DNA of 64,000 nt from Turnera subulata. Taxonomy: Eukaryota > Streptophyta > Magnoliopsida > Malpighiales > Passifloraceae. Position 1 is the stretch's first letter. Every line of letters starts with the position of its first letter. Positions 11,501 through 26,500 of the stretch are shown piece after piece. Where the stretch lies: NCBI GenBank assembly GCA_028386065.3, contig JAKUCV010003144.1, positions 4,306 through 68,305 of the forward strand, written 5' to 3'. The notes beneath the pieces are model-generated. The model was given only the letters and a program-made list of their open reading frames with translations, was not told where the DNA came from and did not search any database. The position numbers and the translations under genes are program-made.

Positions 11501-14500
11501 AAGGATATGAAACAATGAAGTTATGAATTAAAATAAGATACCAATATCATTATGCTAACATCATATAGCTCTCCTGCTGTGTGTCTAGTCATTATGTTCC
11601 TGTAAATGCATGCGTCTGCACCACATGAAGCACTGTGAAGTTAAGTGGTAAGCAGAAAACATCTAGCTTTATAATCATCCCGAGGATTCGCTTGATTGAA
11701 ATGTGAATATTCTTAGGTGAAGAATCGCAGTTAACTACAAGCACCTTTCACATTTTGTTTGTTGATCTATGAACAGTCTGATACGCATGTTGAACATTCT
11801 TAGGATTGGTTTAGCTGTTCATGGATTATTATGTCCTTTTGCTGATATAATTAGAGAAAGATACTCCATTTCGTCTTATCATCTTGAAATGTGCTGCCTA
11901 ATGTTTAGAAAAGGCTTATACTAAAGATGGTGTGCTTCCGATGAGGAAACTTGTCGGATATAGCTGCAAATAGAGTAATTTTGTTCTTATTTTCATATGC
12001 ATCAAGCTGCACCTAGGATGTTCTTCTTTCTCTTTCGAAAGTTAATTTGGTAATTGGCCTTATTTCTCACTTTTTGCAGAATGATAACATAAGGAATCAG
12101 CGTGAACATGTAATACTTGCAATTGCAAATGCACAGTCTCGGCTTGGTCTACCTGTTCAATCTGATCCAGTGAGTGCTATGAAAAATTACATTTATTGTC
12201 TGTTCTATTCTTGTCTTGTCTGGGCTACAGGACTTGTGATACATTTAACGTACATGACCAATATTTTACATATATATTTTGTACTTTTTCTGTAAGGCAC
12301 TTTTTTGACTATTTCGCAATTTATCAACTTGGAAGGAACACAAAATCAATAGTCTAATTATTTCGTTAAATCAGGCTTGTTGACAAAATGCAGAGGTGCA
12401 ATTTTATTTGTGTTCCAATCAGTACTAAAACTCTTATCCGGTTATAATTGCTAGCCTATTTTTGATGAAAGTAGGTCGTCACATTCTGAACTGAAACTGA
12501 GGATGTGTGGAATGCTTACTGATCGAATTTTAATTATTTCCTGCGATATGTTTCTGTGGTTATAATCTGTGTGCTGCATCGTTGATTTTGTTGTTGGACG
12601 GGTGTTTTTTTTTGTTGATACTTCTAGCTGGGCAGGATAAAATGGTTGCAGGGTCTACTTGATGCACAAGTAATAACTGAATCCTCTTTTCTTCTGTTCA
12701 GAAAATTGATGAAAAAGCAATCAATGAAGTTTTCCTGAAGGTGCTAGATAACTACATCAAGTGGTGCAAATACTTGCGAATACGCCTTGCCTGGAATAGG
12801 TCACTCAGCCAACCTTCTATTATCTTGAGAGATTTGATTTCATCATCTTTGCATGGTTTGTCAATGACTTACTTTTCTTCTTTGCTTTCTACAGTATTGA
12901 AGCGATCAACAGGGACAGAAAGCTTTTTCTGGTGTCACTTTACTTACTGATATGGGGTGAAGCTGCAAATGTCCGCTTTCTTCCTGAGTGCATATGTTAC
13001 ATATTCCACCATGTGAGCCTCCTTCCTACCTTAGTGCTTCTTGAAGTTAAATTTGTCTAATGGCTGTTGTCTTGGTAAACAGATGTAACAGTTTTCTTTC
13101 AAACTCATATTTGTGATAACTGCTAGTTACTATTTGCTTCAATAGTCTCTTAGCTTTTCAAATAGCAAGCATGCATTTGTTTCCCTCTGTAAATCAATTT
13201 GGATGGAACCATTTCTTTTTTGTGCAATCTAAAGACCCGAGTGTTCACTGGTTTGTAGTTTGATTTATGGAGGAGTCCTTTATGGAAAATTTTTGGCTAC
13301 GACCTTGCATGGTATTGGAATCTATGATTATATTGATGGGAACCCCTTTGTTGCTACCATTTAAAGAACCTTTATGTTCTTGATAATGTCATCGTTGAAG
13401 GTTGTATTGAAACAGTTGAGGATGCCAATCATGAAAATGATATTCTCTATTTTTCAACTAAATTAGTTCTATTCGCTTTGTACTGAATAATAGGGTAGCA
13501 GTTTCTTTTTTGGATCCAAGGTTACTAATGGGATATAATCAATCATGGTTTTCAGATGGCAAAGGAGTTGGATGCCATACTGGATCATGGAGAAGCTGAT
13601 CGTGCTGCAAGCTGCAAAGCTGAGAACGGCTCTGTGTCTTTCCTTGACCAAGTCATTTGTCCCATATATAAAACGATGGCATTGGTCAGTACAGCCAGAT
13701 TTTAGTTTATTATCAGTGATATTTACTGCATCTTCTAGTAAATTATCAGTGAGCGTGGAGTTTTTTTCCTGTCTTTTCTTGGTAATTGTCATCAGCTAGT
13801 GAAGTTTAATTTGTCTTTTTTACCTTTTGAATCGGTGCTAACACTACTATGCACAATGCACTGCTTTTGGTAATGTTTTGTTGAACTTTATTCTTATAAT
13901 TACACTGTAATGATTACTGGTACTTCTTTATGATATTGCTATTGTGTTTTTTGAATCTACGGTGCACGGAAATGAAAATTTGGTGTCACTACATACACAG
14001 GAAGCTGCAAGAAACAATAATGGAAAAGCTGCACATTCATCATGGAGGAATTATGATGACTTCAATGAGTATTTCTGGTGTGTTCCTTAGGGAGTTTGCC
14101 ATTTCTTGTTTCTTTCTTCAGTCCTCAGTACTGATCTGCATTTGTTTTGCAGGTCGCCTGCTTGCTTCGAGTTGAGTTGGCCTATGAGGAAAGAGTCATC
14201 ATTTTTGTTTGAGCCTAAAAAGTCGAAAAGGGTAGGTTGTTTTGCAAATTTGTCCTTGGTGCGTTGAAATCTTCACATTTTTGTGTCCTGATGATTAACT
14301 AAAACTCGATGGTGAAAGTATTCTTTTGCTTCACATTATTCAAGTATCTTTCTGGATTTTTTTAAAAATTTTCAAATAAAAATGTTCTTGAATATAGCAA
14401 ATTACAAATATTGGCTTTATTATGAGTTTGGGATCACTAAAACACGGTCTTTAAGAGGAGTAATTCATTGTCAGACTTTCTATGCGTTTATAGCAATTTA

Positions 14501-17500
14501 AATATTTTGTATGAAAAAGATATTGGGACATCAGTCTTTCTATTCCCTTTTATTGGCAGAAAGTGCTTTCTGACAAAAGCAGGTGGAGCTGATTCTGGCG
14601 CTGTTCAATATGTTATGTGATATGTAAATTTTGTTTAATGGCTAAAAGGTAGGATCCTTGGTCACTGTTTGATGCTGAATTCAGGAATCAAAAGGTGGAA
14701 TTTGAATGAAAAAAAAAGAGATGGTTCAGGACTTCAGCCCTAGGGTTACTGTGAAGCATGCCATTGCATGCAATTATGCATGTAGCAGTTCTATTCCAAC
14801 AATGATTAAAATTTCCCTGGAAGAGACTAAAAAAGGTAAAAAGAAAGTAGGCTATGGACATTTTAGCAGAGCCTGGAGCCAATGACTGTTTCAGCCTAGT
14901 TTCTCGAGTGGAAATTATCAAAAAATTGCTATTAAAGATAATTAGAATAATCTAAGCAACTTCCTTGAAACTATTGACTGTAATAATGCTTGGGGTTGCA
15001 AACCGGGTGGTATACAACTTGGTTCGGAAGATATGGCACTAAAAGTTCTCAAGCTGGTTGGCTTTCATATACAGCCGTGAAGCAGCGCATTGAGTATCCA
15101 ACTCATAATGAAGTTCAATCATAACAAAAAATGATTTTGGGCTTTGGAGTTGGTGTTATTCAAGTTGTATTGGCTTCATCAATTTTTTATCTAAGGTTCT
15201 CTTCCTTTTAACTAACCATTTTTTCTTCTTTTGCTATTTCCTAATATGCTAGACTGGTAAAAGCACTTTCGTTGAGCATCGCACATTTCTTCACTTGTAT
15301 AGAAGTTTCCATCGGCTTTGGATCTTTTTGGCTTTGATGTTCCAGGTCAATTCTGTACTTTAAATTCTATTGTTATTGTTATTACTGTTTTTTGTTTCTT
15401 CATGTAGTTGTTTGCTCTTATATAGAGGTCACATTCTTTTTCTTATTAATCTGCAGGTTTTGACGATTATTGCCTTCAATGATGGGGACATAAATTTGGA
15501 CACCTTTAAAGTGATGCTAAGCATTGGGCCGTCTTTTGCCATATTAAATTTCATCGAGAGTATGTTTCAGCATTTAAATTTGGGCAGTGTCTCAAATGAA
15601 AGTTTTCGTGGTGCTTGCCCCTCTTTTGTTTATAAACTTAAGTAGCACTTTGGAGAACTCACTTCTCTGTTTTGTTTCCTGCTGCTTGTATAGGTTGCTT
15701 AGATGTCTTACTTACATTTGGGGCTTACTCCACGGCAAGAGGCATGGCTATCTCAAGGCTGGTTATTAGGTTTTTCTGGTGTGGGTTGAGCTCCGTGTTT
15801 GTAACATATGTCTATGTGTGAGTAGTTGGTATTATTGCCTTATGGACCTTTTCATGTTCTTGCAATGTGCGAATAGATTTGCTTATAATGTTTCCAAACT
15901 TGCAGGAAGGTTTTGGAGGAAAGACATCAACAGAACTCCAATTCAAATTATTTTCGGATATATATTCTTGTCTTGGGTGTTTATGCAGCTTTGCGCCTAG
16001 TTCTTGCTTTGCTACTTAAGTTTCCAGCCTGTCATACTCTGTCTGAAATGTCAGATCAATCATTTTTTCAATTCTTTAAGTGGATTTATCAGGTAACTTT
16101 TGTGGTTGCAATGAACAGTTATAGATAGGAATAAAATGTTCAAAAATTGGGATATGATGTTCTTACTGTACACCAAATTGTTATTTCAGGAACGGTACTA
16201 TGTTGGACGTGGGCTATTTGAGAAGATGACTGACTATTGCAGGTTTGTTTTTATGATGCAGATGATAAAATCATCGTAATGAGATAGCTTGAGTCTCCTT
16301 TTAAATTGTTCTAAAGATCTAGCTTGCTCTGTTTTCTTTTGCTTTTGATTTGCATAATCTTGATTTTCTTTACACTTTTATCAAATCTTTGCAAAAATGT
16401 TTCTGCTTGCAAAGCTCCTTTGCGTAATTTGATTATGCATGCATGTGTATTGTGACATGCTTTTAGATTGCACCTAGAGGGATTGATAGTTGAATATGAG
16501 AAATTTATAATTTGCATATACTTGTTAAATTGTTCTCCTGGATATATATATCGATGAACTTTGTATTCTCTGCTGGTTTATTCATGCAATGTATTATATA
16601 ACTGATGTCATGATGATATATTTTCATTCTAACCTTTCTCTAAAGACAGCCATTAACCTTCCAAGGGCTCATGCTCGTAATCAGAGACTGTGTTCTATAA
16701 TGTTTCCAATTTCTCATAAATATTTCTGTGCTTAGTGTTATGTTCTTAACTTCTGCAGGTATGTTGCATATTGGTTGGTGATCTTTGCCTGCAAATTCAC
16801 ATTTGCTTACTTTCTCCAGGTAGATTATATTACTTGTTGGCCTTGACTTCTATTTCTAGAGCTGTAGATTCTTATAACCTTTGCTCATAAGAATGCCAGA
16901 ATGGGAATATGATTGGGATATGTTCCCTACTGCACTGCAGATTAGACCTCTTGTCAAACCGACCAATACTATCAGGAGACTCCCACATTTGACATACTCA
17001 TGGCACGATTTTATATCTAAAGGTTAGTTTTTTCATCGTCTTAACTATGTATCGTCTTCGTCTTTTCTATATTGAAGTTGATTAGTAGCATCTTTCCATT
17101 AACCTGAATGTCATGTTAGTCTGTGAATTCTGTTATTTAGATTTCACAAACCTCATCATGGAGCTAGGTGCAACAAATTGATGGAACAATGAATGAGATG
17201 TTGACATTTGAAAACTTAATTAAGTTCTTTCATGTGTAACTTACAGTCATCTCTCAACTTGATTGTATAAAGTTTCTTTCCACAAGGAAAAGAGCTTACA
17301 GATACTAAGTTTTCTTGGTTGAAACGAGCCCATGTCTGATCATGCTTTTGACTTTTGCAGACAATAACAACGCCTTGACCATAGTCAGCCTATGGGCTCC
17401 TGTTGTAGCCGTGAGTACTTTATTTGTAGCTTCATTGAGGTGAAACCATTTGTATAATGTATCCTTGGTCCACACCTGGAATGCCCATATTCTGTATTGT

Positions 17501-20500
17501 CCCAGTTTAGGGACTTTTTTAGTTATGAATCTAATTGAAATTAAAGACCTTCAATGAGGTTCTCGCAAATACTTTGTGAAGCTTTTATAGTTATTCACTT
17601 GTCATTTTGTTCCTCCAGATCTATCTCATGGACATTCACATATGGTATACCGTTTTATCCGCAATTGTTGGTGGAGTAATGGGTGCACGGGCTCGCTTGG
17701 GCGAGGTATTAAATGGACATTTATAGTAACAGAATGAACAATTTTTGCTTTCTCGTGCATTCTGGATACTTATTGCGACCATGGCAGATACGCACTCTTG
17801 AAATGGTGCACAAACGTTTTGAGAGCTTCCCTGAAGCCTTTGTCAAGAATCTTGTTTCTGAACCAGCAAAGAGGTGGGTGTTTGTTTGTTTGCTTACTAG
17901 GCAGAATATAATGCTAAAGAGGGTTTTGGTGCATTTTCTGTCAAAAATATTTGTAGGTCACTAACAGTAGGCTGGTATAGGTTTTTTCTTTACAAGAATG
18001 TTGTTGCTCCTCCAAGAAAGTGCCGAATAAAACTTATGTCTATGGTTATGGCTTTCCCGAGTTGACATCCTATATATTTGTGTTAGCATGCGTGGTTAAT
18101 ATTTTACTGTTTTTTTTATCATAAATGATAATGTGGTTGGAAGGACTGGCTAAACATGCTAAACGGTTTGAGGTTGTTGCCAAAATGTTTGAAGATTTAC
18201 TCTTCACAGACATACTACTTTAGAGCATTTTTCCCTTGTGATGAAGATCACCTTTTATTTGCTAGGATAAAAGGGTAGGAAACGTTCTATTAAATTTGAA
18301 GATCCATATAGATTTTTCTATTTCTCCTCATAACTTTTTTATCAATGTGCTCTTGCAGGATCCCGTTAAACAGGCAGACCCCTCAGGTTGGTAGTTCGTC
18401 CCTTTTTCAGCTGTAACCAAGCATTATTCTTAGTAGTCTTGCACAATGAGTTTAAAGCTACAGATAATTAAACACCATCGATATTCACACTTATCAATGT
18501 GTAATTATAAGTAGCAAACTGTTGCATTCGTTTAATCAAGTCCAGTGTTCTTTAAGAACAAATATCAAGCATTTTGTTCTTTGTTGCAAGGAGTTCGCTC
18601 ACATGCGTTGTGAAACCCACTGATGGAATTTTTTCGATAGCAACTAATCCTGTTAAATCACTTTATTATTTCTGGATTTAGCATACCATTAAAGGTTATG
18701 CATGGATTTGTTGCGATCAATTTGGTATCATTGCCCTTATGGTGTGTGAGGGTGATTGCTTCAAAGCATGGTCCTTGCTTTGGAAGAATTACTTTGCTAT
18801 GCATCTGATAGCTTTGATGGGGAACTTTATGGAAAATTCTTTATAGTTGTGATGATTATACCTCTTGTGATTTGCGCATGGTCTGTACAGGAAGCTCAAT
18901 ATATGAACAAAGCATATGCAGCTCTATTTGCTCCTTTCTGGAATGAGATAATAAAAAGCCTGCGAGAGGAAGATTATATCAGTAATAGGTATATCTTGGA
19001 TTTTTCTGCTATGTATATGTTCATCTTTTTGGTGTTCCTTGTTTCCTTGTTCATGAGTCATATCATTGTTATGCTTCCAGGGAGATGGACTTACTTTGTG
19101 TTCCTAGCAACACAGGTACTTTAAGATTAGTACAGTGGCCTCTGTTTCTTCTGAGCAGTAAGGTATGGAATTTTTTTTTGTCAAGAAGGTGTGGAATATT
19201 AATGGTCCGCAAGAATACTCCATCATTATTTATACTCACTAAATTTTGACTTGTGTACCTGTGCCAGATCTTGTTGGCTGTCGATTTGGCCTTGGACTGC
19301 AGAGATACACAGGGAGATCTTTGGAATAGAATTTGCAGGGATGAGTACATGGCTTATGCAGTTCAGGAATGCTATTATAGTGTTGAAAAAATTTTGCATT
19401 CACTGGTTGATGGTGAAGGGAGGCTCTGGTATGAAACTCTTTTCATGTCAATCTGGCTATTTATCTCTTATCTCTGGAAATCTCTTCTCTTGTAAATCTG
19501 GTTGTTATCTCTTATGTTTGGAAGTTGTCATTTGAATGCTTTGTTTTACATCTTATTCTTGTTTTATATGACAGGGTTGAAAGGATCTTTCGAGAGATTA
19601 ACAACAGTATATCAGAGGGTTCACTTCTCATTGCCTTACAACTTACAAAGCTTCCACTTGTTTTGTCAAGATTTACTGCTCTCACTGGACTCCTGGTATG
19701 TTTTAAAATGCCTTGCATTCTGGCCTCTAGAATTGATGCAATGCGGCTAATGTTTTTGTTGTATGATGGAGCACCCGAGCCTTTTTCATTCTTAGAACTT
19801 AGAAGTGGTATCCCAAGATCATTGGAGATCTAGCTTAAAACTTTCAAATCTCAACATCAATAGTAAGGATGTCACTCTCAATTATTGGAACATTATGTTG
19901 AAGCTCCATCTGATTTGTTTGGCCGCCATTTTGTTTTAGGAAGCTGAATAGTTAGATCCGGTAGAATTCGTTGCCCTAACCAATCGTTTAGTGAAGCTTA
20001 AGTTGTTCTTGGAACAGCTAGATCCTTTTGCCTCCACTTTCTAGTAGAAATGTACAACATTATGTGTTGATTGTCAGGCTTTGAATATGCAACACCACTA
20101 ATAAATTGTTGTATTATAACCAATTCTGGTGGTTTGATTTTATAAAATTAATTCCTCCTGTTCCAGATACGGAATGAATCTCCTGAACTAGCCAAAGGTG
20201 CTGCTAAGGCTGTGTATGACCTATATGAGGTTGTTACACATGATCTGCTGTCTAATGATCTAAGGTATTGATGTCTCTTGATTTCTTGACAAGTTATGCT
20301 GCATTTTGGTTTGCTGAAAGTTGAAAAGCATTGGTCATTTGTTACTGTAACAGAGAGCAGCTCGATACATGGAACATTTTACTCAGAGCAAGAAATGAAG
20401 GGCGCCTATTCTCCAGGATAGAGTGGCCAAGACATCCTGAAATTGTAAGCATCAAGAATTTACTCTGTCTGGACTATAAGCTTAATATGTTGATCTTCTT

Positions 20501-23500
20501 TTTCTGTTAAGTATGTGGATCGTATTTACACTGTTAGTTTCATCCTCTATCTGGACAGAAAGAGCAGGTGAAGCGGTTGCACCTTCTCCTCACCGTTAAG
20601 GATTCTGCTGCCAATATTCCTAAGAATCTTGAAGCAAGAAGAAGACTCCAATTTTTTACCAATTCACTCTTTATGGATATGCCACAGGCAAAGCCAGTTT
20701 GCGAAATGATACCATTTAGGTGCGAGACTGTACTGTGTAAATAGAGATGACCTTTTGTGTACAGTTTTTATGTAAAAATGTATTTATTCAATCCCTTTTC
20801 TCTTTGAGCAGTGTGTTCACCCCATACTATAGCGAGACTGTACTTTATAGCTCCTCTGAGTTGCGAGTGGAAAATGAAGATGGAATATCCATTCTTTTCT
20901 ACCTTCAGAAAATTTTTCCAGGTATCTCATTTGTTTGTTCTGTTGTGTGAAGTATCACCCTCAACACCACCAACCGCCCTCCTCTTTCTTCTGCCGTCTT
21001 TTAGACAAACACAAGCCCACACAAAAAAGACCAGTGTCTTCCCTTCCAGTTCCTTCAAGGACCCACAGTTTTTGTTTGCATTTCCTGAAAAGTTCTCAAT
21101 ATCTTATATGAAGAGAAAGTTCTCGAAATTACATTCAGGACTGCCTTGGCTTCTGCAAGATTTTGGTGATTCTTCATATTTTTTGGTGGATTTTCCTTCC
21201 TATCTGGATTTCACTGGGATGCTCTTATAAGTATTAGTAAAAATGATATCCAGTTCATTACAGGAATCTCTTTGTTTTCTACAAGATAAGTGTCATATTT
21301 TCTTTTATACTTTTGTTTCCTGAACTTTTTTTACATGCTCAAACAAAAACAGCTTTCTTGAAAATATATGGTGTGTGTTTAGCTATAAAATTCTCTGGTG
21401 CATCTTTTATGTTGGGAGGTCCATACATTGACATGGGTTAAGTTCTTCATTCTTTTTCTTCCTCTTTCATTAAACTAATGGTGGTTTGATAAATTCAAAC
21501 AGGTAGCTATTTGTTACTGGGATTAGTTTAATACTCTTATTGACTTTCAATCAGTGGCTTTGTTATTAACGGTTGAGGATCGTACTTCCTTTTTAGATGA
21601 ATGGGAGAACTTTTTGGAACGGATTGGTAGAGGAGAGTCCACTGGTGATGTAGAGCTTCAAGAAAGCTCCAGTGATGCACTGGAGCTTCGGTTTTGGGTA
21701 TCTTATCGTGGGCAGACTCTTGCGAGGACTGGTTGGGAATTATTCTATGTTAATGGCTTACATTCCTTGACGATGAATACAAATGAAAACCTTGTAGCTT
21801 GCAATACTAGACTTTGTTAATTTCTTTTATTTGTTTTCCTTGGTGTTGCAGTACGTGGTATGATGTACTATAGAAGGGCTTTAATGTTACAGAGCTTTTT
21901 GGAAAGGAGATCAATTGGAGGTACTTGTTTCTGAACCACTGGTAATGATGAAGTTCTTCAAGGGGTAGCCAATTGCCTTTATTGTATTGACTTGCACATT
22001 TCTTTTCATGTTTCCAGTGGCTGAGTATTCTCAATCAGATTTCCCCACAGCTCAAGGTTTTGAATCCTCAATTGAAGCTCGGGCACAAGCTGATTTAAAG
22101 TTTACTTATGTGGTCTCCTGCCAAATTTATGGGCAACAAAAACAGCGAAAGGCGCCAGAGGCTGCTGATATAGCTCTGCTGTTGCAACGGTATTAATTTT
22201 CTTCCTTCTGTCTTTTGTGGTATCTGTTCTCCTAAATTGGAATATAAGTTTTTCTTCTGCTTTTCTTGGTTGGAGAACCATAACACGTGGAACCCTTCTT
22301 ATAGTCCTGATGCAATCATGTCATACTTACTGGTGGTGGCTAAAGTACTTACATTCCTTCCAAAATGAGACACTGATTATTATTGGATATGCTTTAAGTT
22401 TTACCCAGTTGCTATTAAAACACATGTTGTAATTCATATCAAAGCTTAGTAGGATCATTATACATCATCTTACATTTTTTGTTTCTGTTGTTAGGAATGA
22501 GGCACTTCGAGTTGCATTCATACATGTGGAGGAGATTGCTGGAGCTGATGGAAAGGTTTCTCAGGCGTTTTATTCAAAGCTGGTCAAAGCTGATATTCAT
22601 GGAAAAGATCAGGTTGATATCTGTTGACTCAAGTCTCTGCATTTATGGTCTCAGAACTATGCTTGACCCTTCATCATACATTTTTTTCCAAGCTTCAATT
22701 AGAATAGTTATGGATTGATGGGTTAAATTGAATGGCATGGATTGGCCAATGCAAGTTTTTTTTATTGCAGCAAGTATGAATTTAGAAGGTGACTGATCAC
22801 TGCACTCTTTAATTGTTTTGCACGTATAAGTGTACGGTAATTGAGGTTTTTGTTCATTTTTTCAGTGATTAGACTTTTGTTGTTTGTTTGAGAGTAATGT
22901 CGCTTATTCATAACTGCTTTACCAAGTTGTATATGGCTGCCACATCATTTGGTATAGCAAGTTGGTAAATCTTTTATGTACCAATAGTATTGCTCAGATT
23001 CAATAACGCAGGCAGCACATATACCGATTGGTCTTACTTGATCACTTTTAATTTTTGTGATAAATTTTCTATGTTTGGCCTGTCTTATTGCTTCAACTTC
23101 ATGTATCACACAACTACTTTAGAACAGATGTCATTTATGCTTCATTATTTTTTGTCTAGGAAATATATTCAATCAGACTTCCTGGAGATCCAAAACTTGG
23201 GGAGGGGAAGCCTGAGAACCAAAATCATGCTATAATTTTCACACGTGGGGAGGCTATTCAAACCATTGACATGAATCAGGTTACATATTGTCTGTGGTCT
23301 CTTAAATACATTTGTAAACATTTGTTTTCTTGCAATATCTGTCTCTCTGCTGTCATTTTTGAAAGCTGGTCCGAACTATTGACATGAATTAGGTTGCATA
23401 GTGTTTGTGGGTCTCAATGCATTTATAAACATAATAGCGGGCAGTTCTCATAATTGAGGATAGCTTTGCTCTGATAATTTTTCATTCCTGGAAGAATTTC

Positions 23501-26500
23501 AGTTTACATGTCAAAACAGTACAAATCAGCCCCTTTTTTGTGCGCTTTGGCTTCTTTGTGATAGCATTTGTAAGTTGCTTGCCATCCGCAAGCTTTCATA
23601 TTGGTCGAGTTTATAATGTCATCATGGAATCAGAGAATGAAATGTACACAGGAACTGAATTCATCGAAGAACTTGGTTAGTCACTTTTGCTCATGAGGAT
23701 GAAAACATGTTTAAGTTTATAAGACTTGAAGCCTGTATTCTGTCACTGACATCCTGACTCAAAAGGGATTGGCGACTCTGCTTTGAATATCTCTTGTATG
23801 ATGATTTTAGTGATAGACTTTGACGAGAAAGGCATGGAGGAAGTTAGTTGCTTTAAACTTTTTTGGTATGGATATTAGAAACAAGAAAGGGAATAGAAAA
23901 TGTTGTGGTTACTAAACTGATACTGCAATTATATTATTGAAGATGGCATGGTCTATGCTGCATTCCGTCATGTCATTTGTTAGAAAATTTTGAACCATGA
24001 ATGATGGCTAAAATTTGGTCTTACAATCATTCGGTGAATGGTTACACTTCATAAAGGTACTTTTGCAGTTTGCATTTAAGGAATATCCATTATATTTTAT
24101 ATCAATTTATTCTCCTATTAATTAATGTAGGTAAGTTTTTACCTGCATCTGTATTCGTAACAATCTGTCAGTAGAGCTTTCATTTTTGCTTAGTTTCTTG
24201 AAACAATGTCTGCAACATATTTTCCTTGTCTGCATTTCCTTGAAAAATTATGTTTCAGACTGATGGATGTGACCTTTTTGCATAGGATAACTACCTTGAA
24301 GAGGCGGTGAAAATGAGAAATCTTTTGGAAGAATTTCGAGCTAATCATGGAATTAGACCTCCCACTATACTCGGTGTGAGAGAACATGTTTTTACTGGAA
24401 GGTCTGGCCCTCTATTTCTTTAAATTATGGTTATTTGTGTTTTCTATCAATTAATTGCATATCTCCTTATCTTTCATATTTGTTGATGCAGTGTCTCATC
24501 TTTGGCATGGTTCATGTCCAATCAGGAGACCAGCTTTGTGACGTTGGGTCAGCGTGTGTTAGCTCATCCACTCAAGTGAGTTGGGAATGATTATTTATGC
24601 ATCATCATTGTTCCTGATGGTCTTTTGCTTTACAAGATGCTTTATGCATCGTCATAATAGATCCCAGTTTCGAGTGTTAATATTTCTTTAGTTAAACCTC
24701 TCAAATTTTAGTGAAAACGCCCCTAATTACTTCATTGCCATTTAGCGAGTTTTAAATTTTTTTCTCTTACATTCATCAATAAGTTCAGTTAAATTTTGGT
24801 GTCAGTAAAACTCACTGAACATGCTTTTGAAAGATTGTTTCCATTATAGATCCCAGTTGCAGACGTCTCTCATGACTTGTGTCTCTGAAAATTACACATG
24901 CTCTTCCTCTTTAATAAGATCCTTTACCATCATCACAATATATCTGAGTCTTGAGTGTCAATATCTCTTTCTTGAATCAAATTCTCTCAAAATTAAGTTT
25001 CACCATAATTATACATGCATCTTTAAATGTATGACCTTATCGTCATTATTTTACCAATTTACTCCTAGTGTGTTTTTCTATGTACTTTCATAAATTAAAT
25101 CAAAGTATAATGAGGTGCACATGATTATAGTTGTCGGAATGCATGACCTTATTGACATTGTTTTTAGCAAGCTTTTCAAATTGTTCTTATGCATCGATCC
25201 ACATGTTCATTTGAATGTTTGGTGTCAGTGACTGCATGCATTCTCTAAAAATTTCATGATTACCTTGTTAACATTTTATGGTTATATCTTGCAGAGTCCG
25301 TATGCACTATGGCCATCCAGATGTTTTTGACCGCATATTTCATATTACTCGAGGGGGCATTAGTAAAGCATCACGTGTAATTAATATAAGTGAAGATATA
25401 TATGCAGGTAATATTATGGATGAAATAGTTTTCATCCCTTGAGTTGCTCATTTGGTGCGAGTTATTTTTCCTTGCTTCTGGATTGTTTTCAATCGTTTCT
25501 TATTCAGCTGGGAACAACATCTCTTGTCTTTCACCACTTCTAAATTTAGCTTGTAATATGAGCGTGGTGCATAAAATTTTTGGCTTATTTTTTGTTCTAT
25601 CTAGATGCAAGGTTTTACAGTTGCAGGCTTATAGTGGCATGACTATTAAGACTGTTATCCTCTAGTGGCATCTGGATATCTCGGTACCGAGACACCCAAA
25701 TTGGCTTTATTTGTCATTTTCATGAAGATTTCTTGTTCCCTCTTTTTTCCCTTTTTACCTTTGAAGATTCCAAGCCTATAAACAAAAATTTTCTTGTTAC
25801 ATTTTCTTCTGATCTTTGTAGCAGGGGTTTGCAATGGGGATGTATATGCATATTTATCTGTTTGTTGCTTGTATCCTGAAACTGAAGCAAATATATTGCA
25901 GGGTTTAACTCTACATTGAGGCAGGGGAATATAACCCACCATGAATATATCCAGGTTTTATCTTGGAACCATTATTTATTTGGGAAAACATATAGCTTCA
26001 ATGTTTCTCAAGAGCTCCATTTTGGCAGGTCGGAAAGGGAAGAGATGTCGGGTTGAACCAGATTGCCCTTTTTGAAGGGAAAGTGGCAGGAGGGAATGGA
26101 GAGCAAGTTCTTAGTCGGGATGTCTACCGGCTTGGGCAACTTTTTGATTTCTTCAGGATGCTTTCTTTCTTCTTCACAACTGTTGGTTATTATGTCTGCA
26201 CAATGGTATGGTTGCTTCTAAGTACTTGTTCTCGGACATCTTTTTTATGCTATAAGTACTTGTTCTGAGTTGATCTAACAAATGTCTTCAATGTGCAGAT
26301 GACAGTACTTACAGTATATGTATTTTTGTATGGAAGGGTTTACCTGGTAAACTGCTCAACTTAAACTTTCCTTTCTTGATTTTATCATGTTATTGTTTGG
26401 TGTTCTATGATTATGTTTGGTTTTGTGACAATAAAGGTCGTTGTTTGCTTCATTCTGGTTATCAATCTGGCATGATGATGTGCTTGCAAATCATCTTGGT